DNA from: Punica granatum
Taxonomy: Eukaryota > Streptophyta > Magnoliopsida > Myrtales > Lythraceae
Direction: 5' to 3'
Length of the DNA stretch: 64,000 nt
NCBI RefSeq assembly: GCF_007655135.1
Contig: NC_045134.1
Location: 6,592,982 to 6,656,981 of the forward strand
In this document: piece by piece, positions 34,861-46,153 of the stretch
Position numbering within the stretch: position 1 is the first letter of the stretch
Layout of the letters: each line of letters begins with the position of its first letter
Notes under the pieces: generated by a model
Told to the model about the DNA's origin: nothing
Databases searched by the model: none
What the model saw: only the letters and a program-made list of their open reading frames with translations
Position numbers and translations under genes: made by a program

Positions 34861-36049
34861 TATTGATTTTTCACCAATAACCGAATACTTTTGTCTGTAA
34901 ATACTACATATTTGATATTAAAAAAAAAACGGTACGTTTGATTCAAGAAAGGAAAGAAGAAAAAGAATAATCCACACACTCTTTTAGGCTTAATTACCAT
35001 TTTAATTATCTAATGTTCCTATTTTTGGTCGAAACGGGTAGAGTGGCCGTACTAGGTATTGGTAATCTTTGATCAATCAACTTAACTGGTCCTTTTTCTT
35101 TTGGTCGGAAAAGCAATCCATTTAATTGTGGTGTTCAATACTGACAACCAACCTCTCAATGGAAAATATCCCAAAGCGTGGTTTAAGAAAGGCAATTAAT
35201 ATAGCTATAAGTAAGAAACGAAAATAAAAAGGGGAGAAATATGATATTGTGAGGCAAAAGTTATTGGATGATCCTATCTCGTCACATGGCGTGAGGAAGC
35301 ACCAATCAAAATGCTTGAAATTAGGAACTTGGTGCTAATCACTCGGATAATTGCCATAATTATTCTTCATTAAAGAATTCTTATTGGTTCTTTCTCATCA
35401 CGTCATTTGAGGTAGGATCAGCTAAAATTTTCTCATTGTGAGGAGAGAATTACTATCTTTCAATACCCACAGGGTGTGATATACTTGATAAACTAATGTT
35501 ATCGATGTGAGTCGAACTTACATGTAGTGTAAGAATTCAAAAATCCACTAGAATTATTTCAATACCCAAGCAGAATCAGTTCAATCTCTCGTGGTCTTTC
35601 TAAAAAAAAGAAAAAAGAAAAAATCCCAATAATATTTTTTAACTTTTTGTAATTGTTGAATATATAGTGTGTGCTAATTAATCAATTATCATGTGGAGAT
35701 AAATAAATATGATTACTCTACAGAGACATGTTTGACATTGTAACTGCTAGTTGACTCACCCACCCATTCCAATGAATAATACTTCAGAAAATCCAATCAC
35801 GAGCTTAATTAATAATTTCACGTCTGAAAGCTAATTAATTTCTCTTAATATAGTTCAGCAACTTTACTACGAATTTCCAACTGCTGATGAAAATTAAAGC
35901 AAGCCATCCTAAATGACTTGACAAGGAAAATAAAAAATATAATGTCCGTACACCAGCTAATTATATATATCATAAAATTTACGAGCTACCTATATATATA
36001 TATATATCATATAATTAATATCCCTATAATCAAATAAATGCGTCCTCTT

Positions 36050-37626
36050 TCAGTACTGGAAATTGATAGAACTTTGGTTAAGCACCTGTGGGTTAACTTC
36101 AGCTAAAGCATTAGGAGAAATTTCGCCAGCTAATTTCTCATCAAACAGAAGCTCATTGATCATATCCCAAGAAAATCCGAACCCGAAGTTCATCCCGCCA
36201 TCTTCTCCTGTGATTCTTCCATTACCCGAGAACGACACTGACCGGTTGTAATCCACCATGCCGAGAGAATTGGGAGAGTTTCCGGATGAATTTACGGTAC
36301 TCGAACATTCTTGAGACACTGATGGTTTGATGTTGCCTCTAAAGTCCACGAAAGACCCGATTTCCGCACTGGGGCTATGTGAGTTGAGGCTTGGCCCGTA
36401 CTGAACATTAGTAAGCAATGCCGAGTACATTGCGGGGTCGACTTTGGCTTCTGAGGCAGCCCAAAATCCTTGGTAATTATAGTTCTGAGGAGCAGGCACG
36501 AACTCGCTGTTGGTGCCAAGCGAGGAGGATGAACAACCGTTGTTGGTTGTGCTGATACTGTTATTGGAAGTCGGAAGGTTAATCTTTCCCGAGAGAAGCT
36601 TCTTCTTCAGTTTGGTGTTCCAGTAATTCTTCACATCATTGTCAGTTCTTCCGGGCAGTTGAGATGCTATGACTGACCATCTAACATAAAATTCATAATT
36701 AATGTTGGGCCAAATTACCATTGTTAGATTAGTAATTATTCTAACAAGAAAATAAGAAATTATGTTGTTAAGATGAACCTATCAATTGTTAATTGATCAT
36801 TAATTGCGATAATTAATAAACTTTACTTAATCAGTAGGTTTATATTTTATGTATATACCTGCTTCCGATTTCAGCGTAGAGGCTGACAATAGCATTGTCT
36901 TCCTCTTCGGTGAAACCTCCGTGTTTGATGTCCGGTCGCAGATAATTCAGCCACCTTAAACGGCAGCTTTTCCCACATCTTCTTAAACCTGTTTCGTAGA
37001 TCAATAACTAGTTAGTGATTTTCTGTCTCGGAAATGAAAAGATGTTCAGTAAGAAATCCCGAATCTTTCATGATCAATGCAAGAATTTAACAACAAAAGT
37101 TGTTTCGAGTACCATCTCTGCATATACAATAGAAATCTGGAAGAACGGAAACACCATGCACATGTCATGGATATTTTCGAAACAAGAAAAGAAGAAAATT
37201 AAGTGCTCGAAACGAGATAAATAAGGGGAACGATGAGAAGTAAAGAAACTTTGGCGGATCGAACTGCTTAGTTACGACGAAGAACCTGAAATACTTGGAA
37301 AAATTTACTCGATCTCCGACTGAAATAATAAGAACAAACTAGCAAAATTTCCGGGGCAGAACAGGCTGCGCTCACTCAACGACGAGTCTACACATGACAG
37401 TATGGAGAGATAACAGGGAAAAAGGGCAAAAAAGACACTGAAAAGCAAGTCGAGAAGTCAAGCATATGTGATGGAGGGAGAAGGAAAGACCGGCTTTCTT
37501 AGGCAAAGCAATCCAATTCCCGGCAGTGCCTTGAGCCTCCAAGTAGCTCCGGAGGGCGGCATCCTCCTCGGGTGACCACGGCCCCCTCTTGACATTCGCC
37601 TTATCGCAGCACGGCGCCCGTCCCAT
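36050..37626 (-). CDS. R2R3-MYB transcription factor, RAX/MYB36-like (subgroup 14 type), 3 exons, 298 aa
   Basis: Exons on the minus strand: 37626-37491, 36988-36859, 36680-36050; open after joining. The two intron positions are the standard ones of R2R3-MYB genes: the first after KKAG (codon 46 split), the second in the SR|W motif (codon 89 split). The protein starts [21 protein letters not shown]2 has W17, W38 and W58 (CRLRW). R3 starts with F71 in place of the first Trp, as is usual, then W90 and W109 ([15 protein letters not shown]). The HGGF and [19 protein letters not shown] segments fit the group that includes RAX1-3, MYB36, MYB68 and MYB87. These control axillary meristems and root endodermis or Casparian strip. 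The C-terminal half is Ser/Asn-rich with an acidic [16 protein letters not shown] segment that could be an activation domain. I do not assign one orthologue. Confidence 0.92.
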
Positions 37627-37860
37627 GCGCGCCTTCCCTTCCCTTGATGATGATCAGTTTTCCCAATCTAACAGTGCCGATCGATCACTGTGAAAGCTCT
37701 CAAACCCTCTACAAGTACTCTAAGAAAAGAGAGAGAGCCCAAAGTGAAGGGAAAGGTTCAGCTGAGAGTCAAGGTTGAAAAACAGTGGGCTATAGCTATC
37801 AATATATATATACATACACACGCGCATATATATGTATACGCAGTCCATTTTTTATATGCT
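37627..37860 (-). promoter_or_regulatory. Leader and core promoter region of the MYB gene
   Basis: Upstream of the ATG on the minus strand there is a purine/pyrimidine run (AGAGAGAG on plus at about 37727). Further out, at 37801-37843, are TATATATA tracts and a CACACGCGCATA repeat, which offer candidate TATA elements. Confidence 0.35.
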
Positions 37861-38199
37861 CAGCTCATTTGACTTTGTAAGACCCTTTCTTTTAGTTCTG
37901 AAATTATCTGATCTCTTCTCCTTTTCCTTTTTATATAATTATTATTCATTTTTTTGGTTATTGAAGTTAAATTGGATTGCACCATATACTAACTAGAAGA
38001 CAGGGTCAAATGAAATAACATATTCACGCAATTCCAAGCCGTTTTGCTTTGGTCATGTGTCACGTGGGTTCTTGCTAGTGAAACTGATGTTTGTCCGTGT
38101 AAATTCGTGGTACAGCAGAGATATATATAATAAAATTTTCGGAAAATCTTCGAAATGCAGCATATGAAAAAGTTATTATTTGATCTGAAAGGCTAGATG

Positions 38200-38530
38200 T
38201 ACACTAATTAACCAAATCCATCAAAGATGGAGCTGTTACATACACACGGTCCCGGGACTAGAAGTCCCCAAAATTTAGGCGGACACCAAGTCAGCCACCT
38301 CCGCAAGAAGGGAACTGAAATGCATATAAGATCAGTACGACAGTCTCTAACTCGGTGAGCGAGGAGATCCACAACATTGTTAGCTTCCTGATAAACTTGA
38401 CGTGCTCTAAACCTCGTGAATTCTCGGCCAATAAGCTTGCAATCCAAAATAACAGGCATTAGACCAAGATAACCCCCAACATAGTCAGATACCGCATTCG
38501 CATCAGTGTGATCAAAAGCAAACTAGTATC
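38200..38530 (-). pseudogene. LINE RNase H domain fragment
   Basis: On the minus strand the frame reads LDCKLIGREFTRFRARQVYQ, then EANNVVDLLAHRVRD. This is the 'reverse transcriptase-like' RNase H domain found at the end of plant L1-type LINE polyproteins (motif HxxREAN...AD.LA; here YQEANNVVDLLA). Only this C-terminal piece is left. It is independent of the LINE at 62464, which has the equivalent motif YREANRSADHLA. Confidence 0.65.
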
Positions 38531-38939
38531 CGTGTGAGATTATGCAACTTTTCTGCTACATGCCCCCAGTGGTTCAAATTGATAATTTATTTGCCCTAGA
38601 AATTTTTGGGTAAATGGTACCACTAGAACTTGTATACATATTTTTAGTATAACAACAACATCGATTCTTTTTTTTTTTTATCCGTATATAATATACATAT
38701 ATTTGGTGCATATGCAACCTTTATCTTTTCAAGAAAGATACATTTGAGCTTTCTATGAATTTTGCTTTTGATTCCTACTTATTAGGTTTCAGGTTTAATT
38801 ATCATAACAGTACTTATGTCTTTTATTTTCCTTTCTATCTCATATCAGGTATATTGAGTCTTTTATAATTGGAAAAAATATATATAGAGAGCATTCAGCT
38901 TTTCTATTTATATAAGTCATTATTATTATAAAATTTCAC

Positions 38940-39990
38940 TGGGTCTATAAGTGATTGGACTCATCTCCAACAAAAAAACTCGAACTGATAGGTTGTCCCC
39001 ATCACTTATAAACTCATGGATTTCTCTTTAGTTTTTCCATGCTGAACAATATGTCTCAATATCCGTCCTCACGTGGCAATATGTGTCTTTAATGCTTCAC
39101 CTACATGTGCCACGTAGACTTGAACATCCGGCCTGAAGAACTGATTATGAGCCGGGACTGGACTTCTGTGCTCAGGACTTAACCACGAGGTGGACTTCTT
39201 CTTACACCTTGGCGAGAGGAGGAGGGATAATTGATAATGAGGTCACACTTAGGCAAGATAAGATAAGACGCAATTTGGCTGTCTTGAAACTAGACTTGAC
39301 ATGGTGTGAGTCTACACGTGCGCGCGAAAGCGTAACCCATTCTTATACCATATAAAATTCTCACATGGACTTACACGGACTTGAACATATCTGCAATCCA
39401 AAAGCTTAAACTGATCGGTTATGGTATACAATCACTTATAAACCCGTGGATTTCTCTTTAACTTTTTCGCGTGGGACAATATGTCTCAACATCCGCCCTC
39501 ACATGAAAAAGATTAATCAATATCCATTTATTTATATAAGACTTGGGTATGAACACTTAACTGCTTGAGCTTTTAACTGGAAATGGGCCGAGCCGTATAA
39601 GCCCAATATAAATTATATATGGTATCAGAGTCCAGATTACGAGTTTACGCACGCGCACGCATATGCACACGAACATCACGCCAAGCCCAGTACGTCCAAG
39701 AGCAGCCAAAAGAGTGCCTCGTGTTAAACCCCCTCACCCAGGCACGGAAGATGAGCTTGACTGGAGGACAGTTGTTGAGGGGGTGTTTAAGGGCACGTGA
39801 CAATATGTAGGCAAAAATAGACTACACGATGCACGCAATGGCAGGTATCGAGAATATTAACCCCACATGGAAAAGATGAATCAATATCCATTTATTTATA
39901 TGAAACTTGGGTACGAATACTTAACAGTTTGAACTTTTAAGCGAAAATAGGCTTGAGTCCGTATAAGTATACTGAAAATTTAATAATTAT
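38940..39990 (+). mobile_element. TRIM-like / degraded LTR element with internal direct repeats
   Basis: At 39619-39632 there is TGGTATCAGAGTCC, a primer-binding site for initiator-Met tRNA. Before it, 39512-39600 (ATCAATATCCATTTATTTAT ... ACTTGGGTATGAACACTTAA) is repeated after it at 39873-39975 (ATCAATATCCATTTATTTAT ... ACTTGGGTACGAATACTTAA). A second direct repeat pair (38990-39075 and 39418-39502) shares CACTTATAAAC, GTGGATTTCTCTTTA and CAATATGTCTCAA. Such a short repeat-PBS-repeat layout without coding sequence fits a TRIM or an internally deleted LTR element. Boundaries are not resolved. Confidence 0.45.
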
Positions 39991-40554
39991 ATATAATATA
40001 TACTTATAGTCACGACGAACTGTTAGAGACAACCTCTTAGGAGGAAAAGTCCTCAATTATTTGCCACCATACGCACCACCCTGTATGAACAGCTAACTTT
40101 GTACATGCTGAGATCGATCCATATTATTACAATTTTTTTCCCTATATATGCATATACATAGCCCTTTTAAATTTATAAATGAGAAAAATAATTCACAGTT
40201 CACCATCCAGAATTGACATTGCACATATATATGACTAAGTAAATCCGAGACATGGTCCATTTCAAATTTTGAAATCCATATGATACTTTTCTTGATAATC
40301 AGTATATATTAATTTTTAGTTGAAGGGCTTAATTAATTACGTAAAGATTTATTTTTAGTTAATGGAGATGACAGCAATATTCAAGCTTTGTCTCCTATCA
40401 TATGTGGTGGCGTACTTGAATCAAAGATGTTCATCATGCAAATGGACTATCATAAAAATAGAATAGCAAGTTGCTTTTTCTTTCAATAAATTGAATATTT
40501 CTATCTGGTACCTTTTTTCGGTATGAACCCTGGTATCCGGAAATATAATTGGAC

Positions 40555-41035
40555 CCTAATTAATCCCGTCGAGCCGGGTCGGCCTACTAAGAGTTAAAGC
40601 TTGCCCATAGTGAATTTTCTGCATTCACAAAAACTCGAACTATAAACTTTTTTTTTGTTGAATGAATAGTAGGAAACGGCGATGGCAATATTGCCGGCCC
40701 CAGCGACGCAATGTTTAGGCTCTCGTCTTCAACGCGAACAGATCAGACGAACTGAACAACCAACACAAACACTAACCCTGTCAACGTAGTATCTCCAGGG
40801 GCCTAGTATAATTCATAGAAGCCGGAGACGACCCCAAGCTCAAGCCAAAGAGTCCACCCTAACATATGTTCCTAGGGGATTCGAACTCGAGACTTGGGGA
40901 TCTCCAAACCACATGGAAGTGAGTTTGGAATAACAAGACCATCACCACTGATGGTCTCGAACTATAAACCTTGTTTAAGCGGAATAAGTGTCGAACTGCT
41001 TGAACCAACTCACGTTGGTTCTATATAAGTGCCTT
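40555..41035 (-). repeat. Older SINE (same family as 2245-2370), interrupted by a younger SINE
   Basis: The two halves, 40555-40647 and 40956-41035, rejoin to a tRNA-like element on the minus strand: A-box-like GTGAGTTGGTTCAAGCAG, B-box-like ATAGTTCGAGTTTTTG, then a block ending in GGCCGACCCGG. The interruption is the SINE at 40648-40955. Confidence 0.5.
40648..40955 (-). mobile_element. SINE-like insertion with 14-bp target duplication, nested in an older SINE
   Basis: The 308-bp insert is flanked by CTCGAACTATAAAC at 40634-40647 and at 40956-40969, a perfect 14-bp direct repeat. On the minus strand it begins ACCATCAGTGGTGATGG, contains a B-box-like GAGTTCGAATCCCC, and ends in poly-A (nine T at its left edge on plus). 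Poly-A tail plus a long target duplication means L1-type retrotransposition. Confidence 0.7.
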
Positions 41036-41084
41036 GATTAAGTCACATGTTATACGAGCATTTATTGCATATTTTCTATTATAA

Positions 41085-41222
41085 AGAGGAGGCTCATAAA
41101 TCAATAAATGGATTTGAAAAGGAAATAAAGGAATACAAAAAGTCTTATTAGTAAGAATCGAACTTGGAATTTCTTGTTTTTAGGTGTAGCAATATGCTTG
41201 CATTAACATCCCATTCCCTACA
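41085..41222 (-). repeat. SINE copy 6
   Basis: On the minus strand: TAATGCAAGCATATTGCTAC, B box CCAAGTTCGATTCTTAC, and a 3' part ending ATTTATGAGCCTCCTCTTTA. Same block order as the other copies of this family. Confidence 0.55.
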
Positions 41223-41866
41223 TACTTATTATTACGTATTTCAATAATGAAGGTTTTATATTAACTTGAAAAATTAATTTCACGATTAAGTGAATGTGGT
41301 TAATTTCTTTTTTCTATTTTTGGTGAATAAGTGAATGTGGTTGTATGTGCAGATGATCATCATGCTCCACGACAATTAATTATGAGATGTAACTACATGA
41401 ACCAAACTTTTTCTTTTCATTTTTTTTCCAGTATTATTTGCTAATTTCTACATCTTTTCCCCATTGGGATATGGACACAATATTGATTTGATTTCCAGAA
41501 CCGGCATGATTTAGGTGTCGTTTAAAGAGTACTCATTACTTCACTGAGGAACTGCAGTTTGCTTGCAATGGAATTCAATAATTACAGAAGGAAAAAAAAA
41601 CAAAGAAAAGACATTGTCCTTTCAGAAAGAAATTTTATTTTCCTTTGCTTTCCGTTATGCACGATCGGATATCCAAAAGATCAATGACTCCAATGGATCC
41701 CAACTAAGAATGAGACAGAGGGAAATAATCAACCGAAAATAAAATGAGGAAAAAGAAGGAGAGAAATATGATTTTTTTTTTCGATTCCGGCCGAAAGAAA
41801 GCCATGGAACTGCTACTATATATACCCCGTTCCTCGTGAAAGGTTTCTTAGAATATATAGCTTTTT

Positions 41867-42311
41867 TTTTAGTAAATTATATTGGTGGTCTAAAAAATTT
41901 TACAAATATTTTAATATAGTACAAAAAGTTTTTTTTTTGCTACTTGATGGTACAAAATATTTCGAAATTGCTTTAGTATAGTACAAACCGTCATCTCGCC
42001 ATTGACGCCGTCAAGCCGTCCTTTACAAGATTTGTAAATTTTGCACCATCATGTAATTTACGTAAAATATTTTGTACTATTAAATTACAACTTCAAAACA
42101 TTTTACACCATCATGTAACGTCTCATAAAAATCGGTTTTGTACCATCAACGTCGATTTGATGACGTCAATGGCGAGATGATGGTTTGTACCATACTGAAA
42201 TAACTTTGAAACATTTTGTACCATCAAGTAGCAAAAAAAACTTTTTGTACCATATTAAAATATTTGTAAAACTTTTTGGACCACCAATGCAATTTGCTCA
42301 TTTTTTAAAAA
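41867..42311. mobile_element. Foldback element flanked by 18-bp direct repeats
   Basis: Arms of about 150 bp are inverted. The left reads GTAAATTATATTGGTGGTC; the reversed right reads GCAAATTGCATTGGTGGTC. Both continue with TTTTACAAATATTTTAATAT, GGTACAAAA and CATCTCGCCATTGACG. It is flanked by TAGAATATATAGCTTTTT (41849-41866) and TAGAATATATGGCTTTTT (42312-42329), 17 of 18 identical. That is longer than the target duplications of known cut-and-paste MITEs. Confidence 0.6.
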
Positions 42312-42329
42312 TAGAATATATGGCTTTTT

Positions 42330-45049
42330 ACGATATATATATTTTAACCATTTCAGCTTGTGCCATGTAAATTGCAGTCCAATAAGATTTTCCTTTTTTT
42401 CTCATTGTCCGCGGCTCTTTAATTTTTCGGTTTTCCATATCAGAAGGTGACGAGGCCAATTTATACTTTTCATCTGGTCTTGTTGCTATTTTCAGTTTCC
42501 ATTTTCCATTTTTCCAGTTTTTCAAAAGGGGACCCACTCTTTTCCAGACGACCCACTTTTTCTTGGGTGACACGATAATGATATGCCTTTATATCCTTCC
42601 TCAAGAATGTTATGTTGACAATGTCAAATGGAATATATAGTTATGCATCAATCTTCAATTCGATCCGAAGTTCACAACCTCCATTAATTTCCTTAAAACG
42701 GCACCTTCATCGACTTCATATTATTTTGTTGATTTTGTCGTATGTAGTTCTTTTCTTCAAAAGTCTTTATATTTGCAATACGAGATTCCAAAATGAAAAA
42801 TCTACCAAAAACAGTTCATGGACGGGACAAACCAACACCCAAACAAGCAGAACACACCTCATAGTCTTGCCAAAAGTAATTTTCTTCCTGAGTTAATTTC
42901 TTTCTTATTATCCATTAATGCTCTAAGTTTATTAGAATTATAAATAATAAAAAAAGAACCGTAAAAATTTTCTTTATTTAGACTAATCAGAGGAGGCTCT
43001 TTGGAAATTCCCATAATCGGATAGAAAATGAAAGGACAAAGACAGCATGGCGTTTCTTGTCGGGTTAAGATTCTCACAGAATTAAATGCCATCCGTATTA
43101 TTTATTCACATATCTGTAATTTGGAGCTATTATGGATATATTCTGCTGTGGAAAGAATATTCAAAGAATGGTAAGAAATTATTGGTTGAAGCCTTTCTAT
43201 TTCTTCTCCTCAATTCTTTCTTATGGTCTTCTTTTCCAACCGATGGATGCCTTCGGTTCATGTCCAAGAATTCAATGATTCAATGCCCTACAGTTTCTGT
43301 AACCCATTTGCTGTTTTTCTCCTTTTCTTCGATGAAACCACGAGGAGACTAAGATTAATCTCATTTAGGCGCGTAAACTTAATCTTGATCACTGGGGATA
43401 AGTTTCGTGATTCCATTCCATTTGTTGATTTTTCCCGGTAAATATATAAAGACTCATATTCAATATGGACATGTGCTACTTTGTCTCGCCAACTAGTTTG
43501 TGCATGCAAAAGATTGAGAGGTTGGAAACATGTAAGATCTTAGAAATCGAATAAAATGGAAAGCAATATATTAGACCATTCGGCCCAAGTAAAATTTCTA
43601 GCTAGTAGCTAGATTTCTTATTAGTTTGAGAAAATTCAAAATTCTAGAAACAAGCCGTCACAATCGTCGAGTAATTAATTAATTGATTCAAAAGTCATTA
43701 ATGTTTCGATCAAATCACGTTCGCATTCGATGAAGTAATTCTGCTCAAGTAATTATTACATACTATGTTTTTTTTCCCCAATAAAAGGATTACGAAACAT
43801 GCGTGCATTTGAAGTATTCTATGGGCTAATGGGTCAAATAAAGCATATTACTTGAGCCATGAGGATAACTTGATGATGCGGATGAAGATTAACCTAGCTA
43901 AGTCTTTCTCAGCTTATATTATTTAATTCAACCGAAAAAAGAGTAATTGATATATAATTCAACTGTAATAACTGATCGCAGGCACGAAGTTTTGAACTGT
44001 TCCTCGGATCATATCGACTTCTGTCTATTTACTATGATGTATGCACATCAACTTAAATATATCCGATCGATGCATTTGACGACGAGACTAAGCCGGACAA
44101 CAGGGAACAAAGAATTGCCGCCACAAATCTAAACTTGATTCTATGCTTGAAATGTTCAACCATAGAATTATTTTTGAAGATCTTATTTGTTTTTGTTTTG
44201 TCGATTGACAAAGACAGGATGATCCACCCACATGCTGATTCAAGTGAATTGATACCAGTAAGATTTCGGATTTGAATTTTGTGAATAGAAATAAATTTTA
44301 CCCTTTGGTAGAACGACCTGACTTGATTATAGCTGAGGTCTATTGAGTTTTCGAATATTGGATGGTGCACACCAAAAAACGAGATTAACAAACATGAATA
44401 TATATATATATATATATATATCGAAAATTGGTAGAAACAACATCGGTCAATTAATTAATTAGTAATTTTGTATAGACAAAACTAAGAAGCAAGTTTAAAA
44501 AAATTAATAATAATATCTTTTATTAATTGGCCTGATCCGAAACTTTGATACTCAGTCAATGTGTTTCACGCCTCGAGCGGTCTATAAATTATTATCATAT
44601 AAAGGTCATTTCATCACGACTTACTTACATTGATAACATACTAAATTTCATGCATTTTGGTTGATTGATTGGCTCTTCCATATATATCGACCCTCAAATT
44701 AAACTCTCTAATCGAAAATAGTATCTTAAAGAAATGCACTTTTTGGGTCCTCACCGCCATATCCGAGTTTGAGTTGTAAGTTACGAGATCGACAGGAGAC
44801 ACCCTTGAAGCCAATCTGACCAGACGAGGTGCCGTTCTCGGAACTTAAATCTCTTATCAACAAGGGCTTACGTTGTTTCGAACCTCAAATATGCATAGGG
44901 ACCCCTCGGGAATAATTGACAAAATGTTTGGGCCTAGGCCCAGTGATAGGTATGGGCCCATATTATTAGCGGGGATCAAGCCCATCTAGGGACCCCTTTA
45001 AGCACATTACGTTTCTTCTGTTGCTTCACTGCTTTTGCCGCTTTACGTT
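42330..45049. other. Intergenic DNA, no gene recognised
   Basis: AT-rich with a (TA)n tract at about 44398-44420. Several open frames exist, but none has recognisable motifs or splice context. Confidence 0.4.
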
Positions 45050-45749
45050 ATAGTGTCTAGGGGTGGCAATTCGTGTCGTGTCGTGTTTATACGTGTCGTG
45101 TCTAAACGGGTTCGTATCATCAAAGTCATAACCCGTACACGACACGTTTATTAAACGGGTTAGGTTTTGGAAACCCATACACGACACGTTTATATCCGTG
45201 TCAACCCGTTTAGACACGTTTAAACCCGTTTATCGAAACGTGTCATAATAGGTACACGTATATACGACTCGATTATAAACGTTATCAGGACACGTTAACA
45301 CAACTTGTTTATCCGATCAACTCAGTTACCCGGATACATTAACAAGACATGTTTATCCGATTAACTCGTTTATCCGAACACGTTAACATGGCATGTTTAC
45401 ACGTTAACACGACATGTGTTGGATTGGATGAAAGAAAGGAAAATAAATTAGGTTAGGGACTTAGGAAGTTAGGATTACATGAGGATATTTTGGTAAATCC
45501 AAATACATAAACGAACGGGTTACATGATTATAGTAACACGATTAAACATGTTTAAATAAACAGGTTTAATCGTGTATAATCGGGTTACACAGGTTCAACC
45601 CGATAAGACACGCTTATTAATCGTGTTTAAACGGGTTGGACCCGTTTAGACCGATTATCAAAAATGTCCAACTCAAACCCGTTTAACTTCGTGTCGTATC
45701 CGTGTCGTGTTATCATGTCGTGTGAAATATTGCCAGCCCTAATAGTGTC
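45050..45749. mobile_element. hAT-type MITE, 684 bp, perfect 8-bp target duplication
   Basis: The element is 45058-45741. The left end is TAGGGGTGGCAATTCGTGTC and the reversed right end is TAGGGCTGGCAATATTTCAC. ATAGTGTC occurs at 45050-45057 and again at 45742-45749. Subterminal zones are dense in CGTGTCGTG and AACGGGT units. Its right end, reversed, follows the left end of the 6137-8784 element nearly base for base, so the two are one family. It contains no captured gene that I recognise. Confidence 0.92.
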
Positions 45750-45865
45750 CTATCTATTTTAGCAATCTCAATGATTGCCTGGTGCCCGGTAATGGAATGG
45801 AATGAAAATAAATCATTCGATAGAAGGAAAAATAATGTAATAGCGCAAAAAAAAAATCGTTCTTA

Positions 45866-46153
45866 AATATTTGAACTTAGATTCTGGACATTATCCCCTT
45901 GCCTTAGCGAACTTCAATAGGCTTGGAACACTGGACAGTGGCGGCGAACTGGCTGACCCTCCGCTTGTCGATCCCGTAGAGCAAGCGATGTTGTTCTTGA
46001 AGCAGAATACCTAGACGGCCGGGGAAGCAGCAGCGAGTTCAACCTCGTGACTGTATCCCAACTTCAGGAACATGATCGGCCTTCCTGATGCCTGGGCTCT
46101 AGCTTTGTGCCCGACTCCAAGATCTTGAGAAATCGGAAAAGCTAGGCCTCCGT
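45866..46153 (-). pseudogene. Pseudogene of mitochondrial-type ribosomal protein L6 (uL6m)
   Basis: On the minus strand, in shifting frames, one reads LFRFLKI, GVGHKARAQASGRPIMFLKL, GYSHEVELAAASPAV, VFCFKNN, GIDKRRVSQFAATVQCSKP and GKGIM. From memory this follows the short plant mitochondrial L6 protein from its second residue to near its end. The start codon position is ACG, there are in-frame stops (before LFRF, after SPAV and before GKGIM), and at least two frameshifts. No introns are apparent in the covered part. No poly-A tail is visible downstream, so whether it is processed or a DNA duplicate is undecided. Confidence 0.65.
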
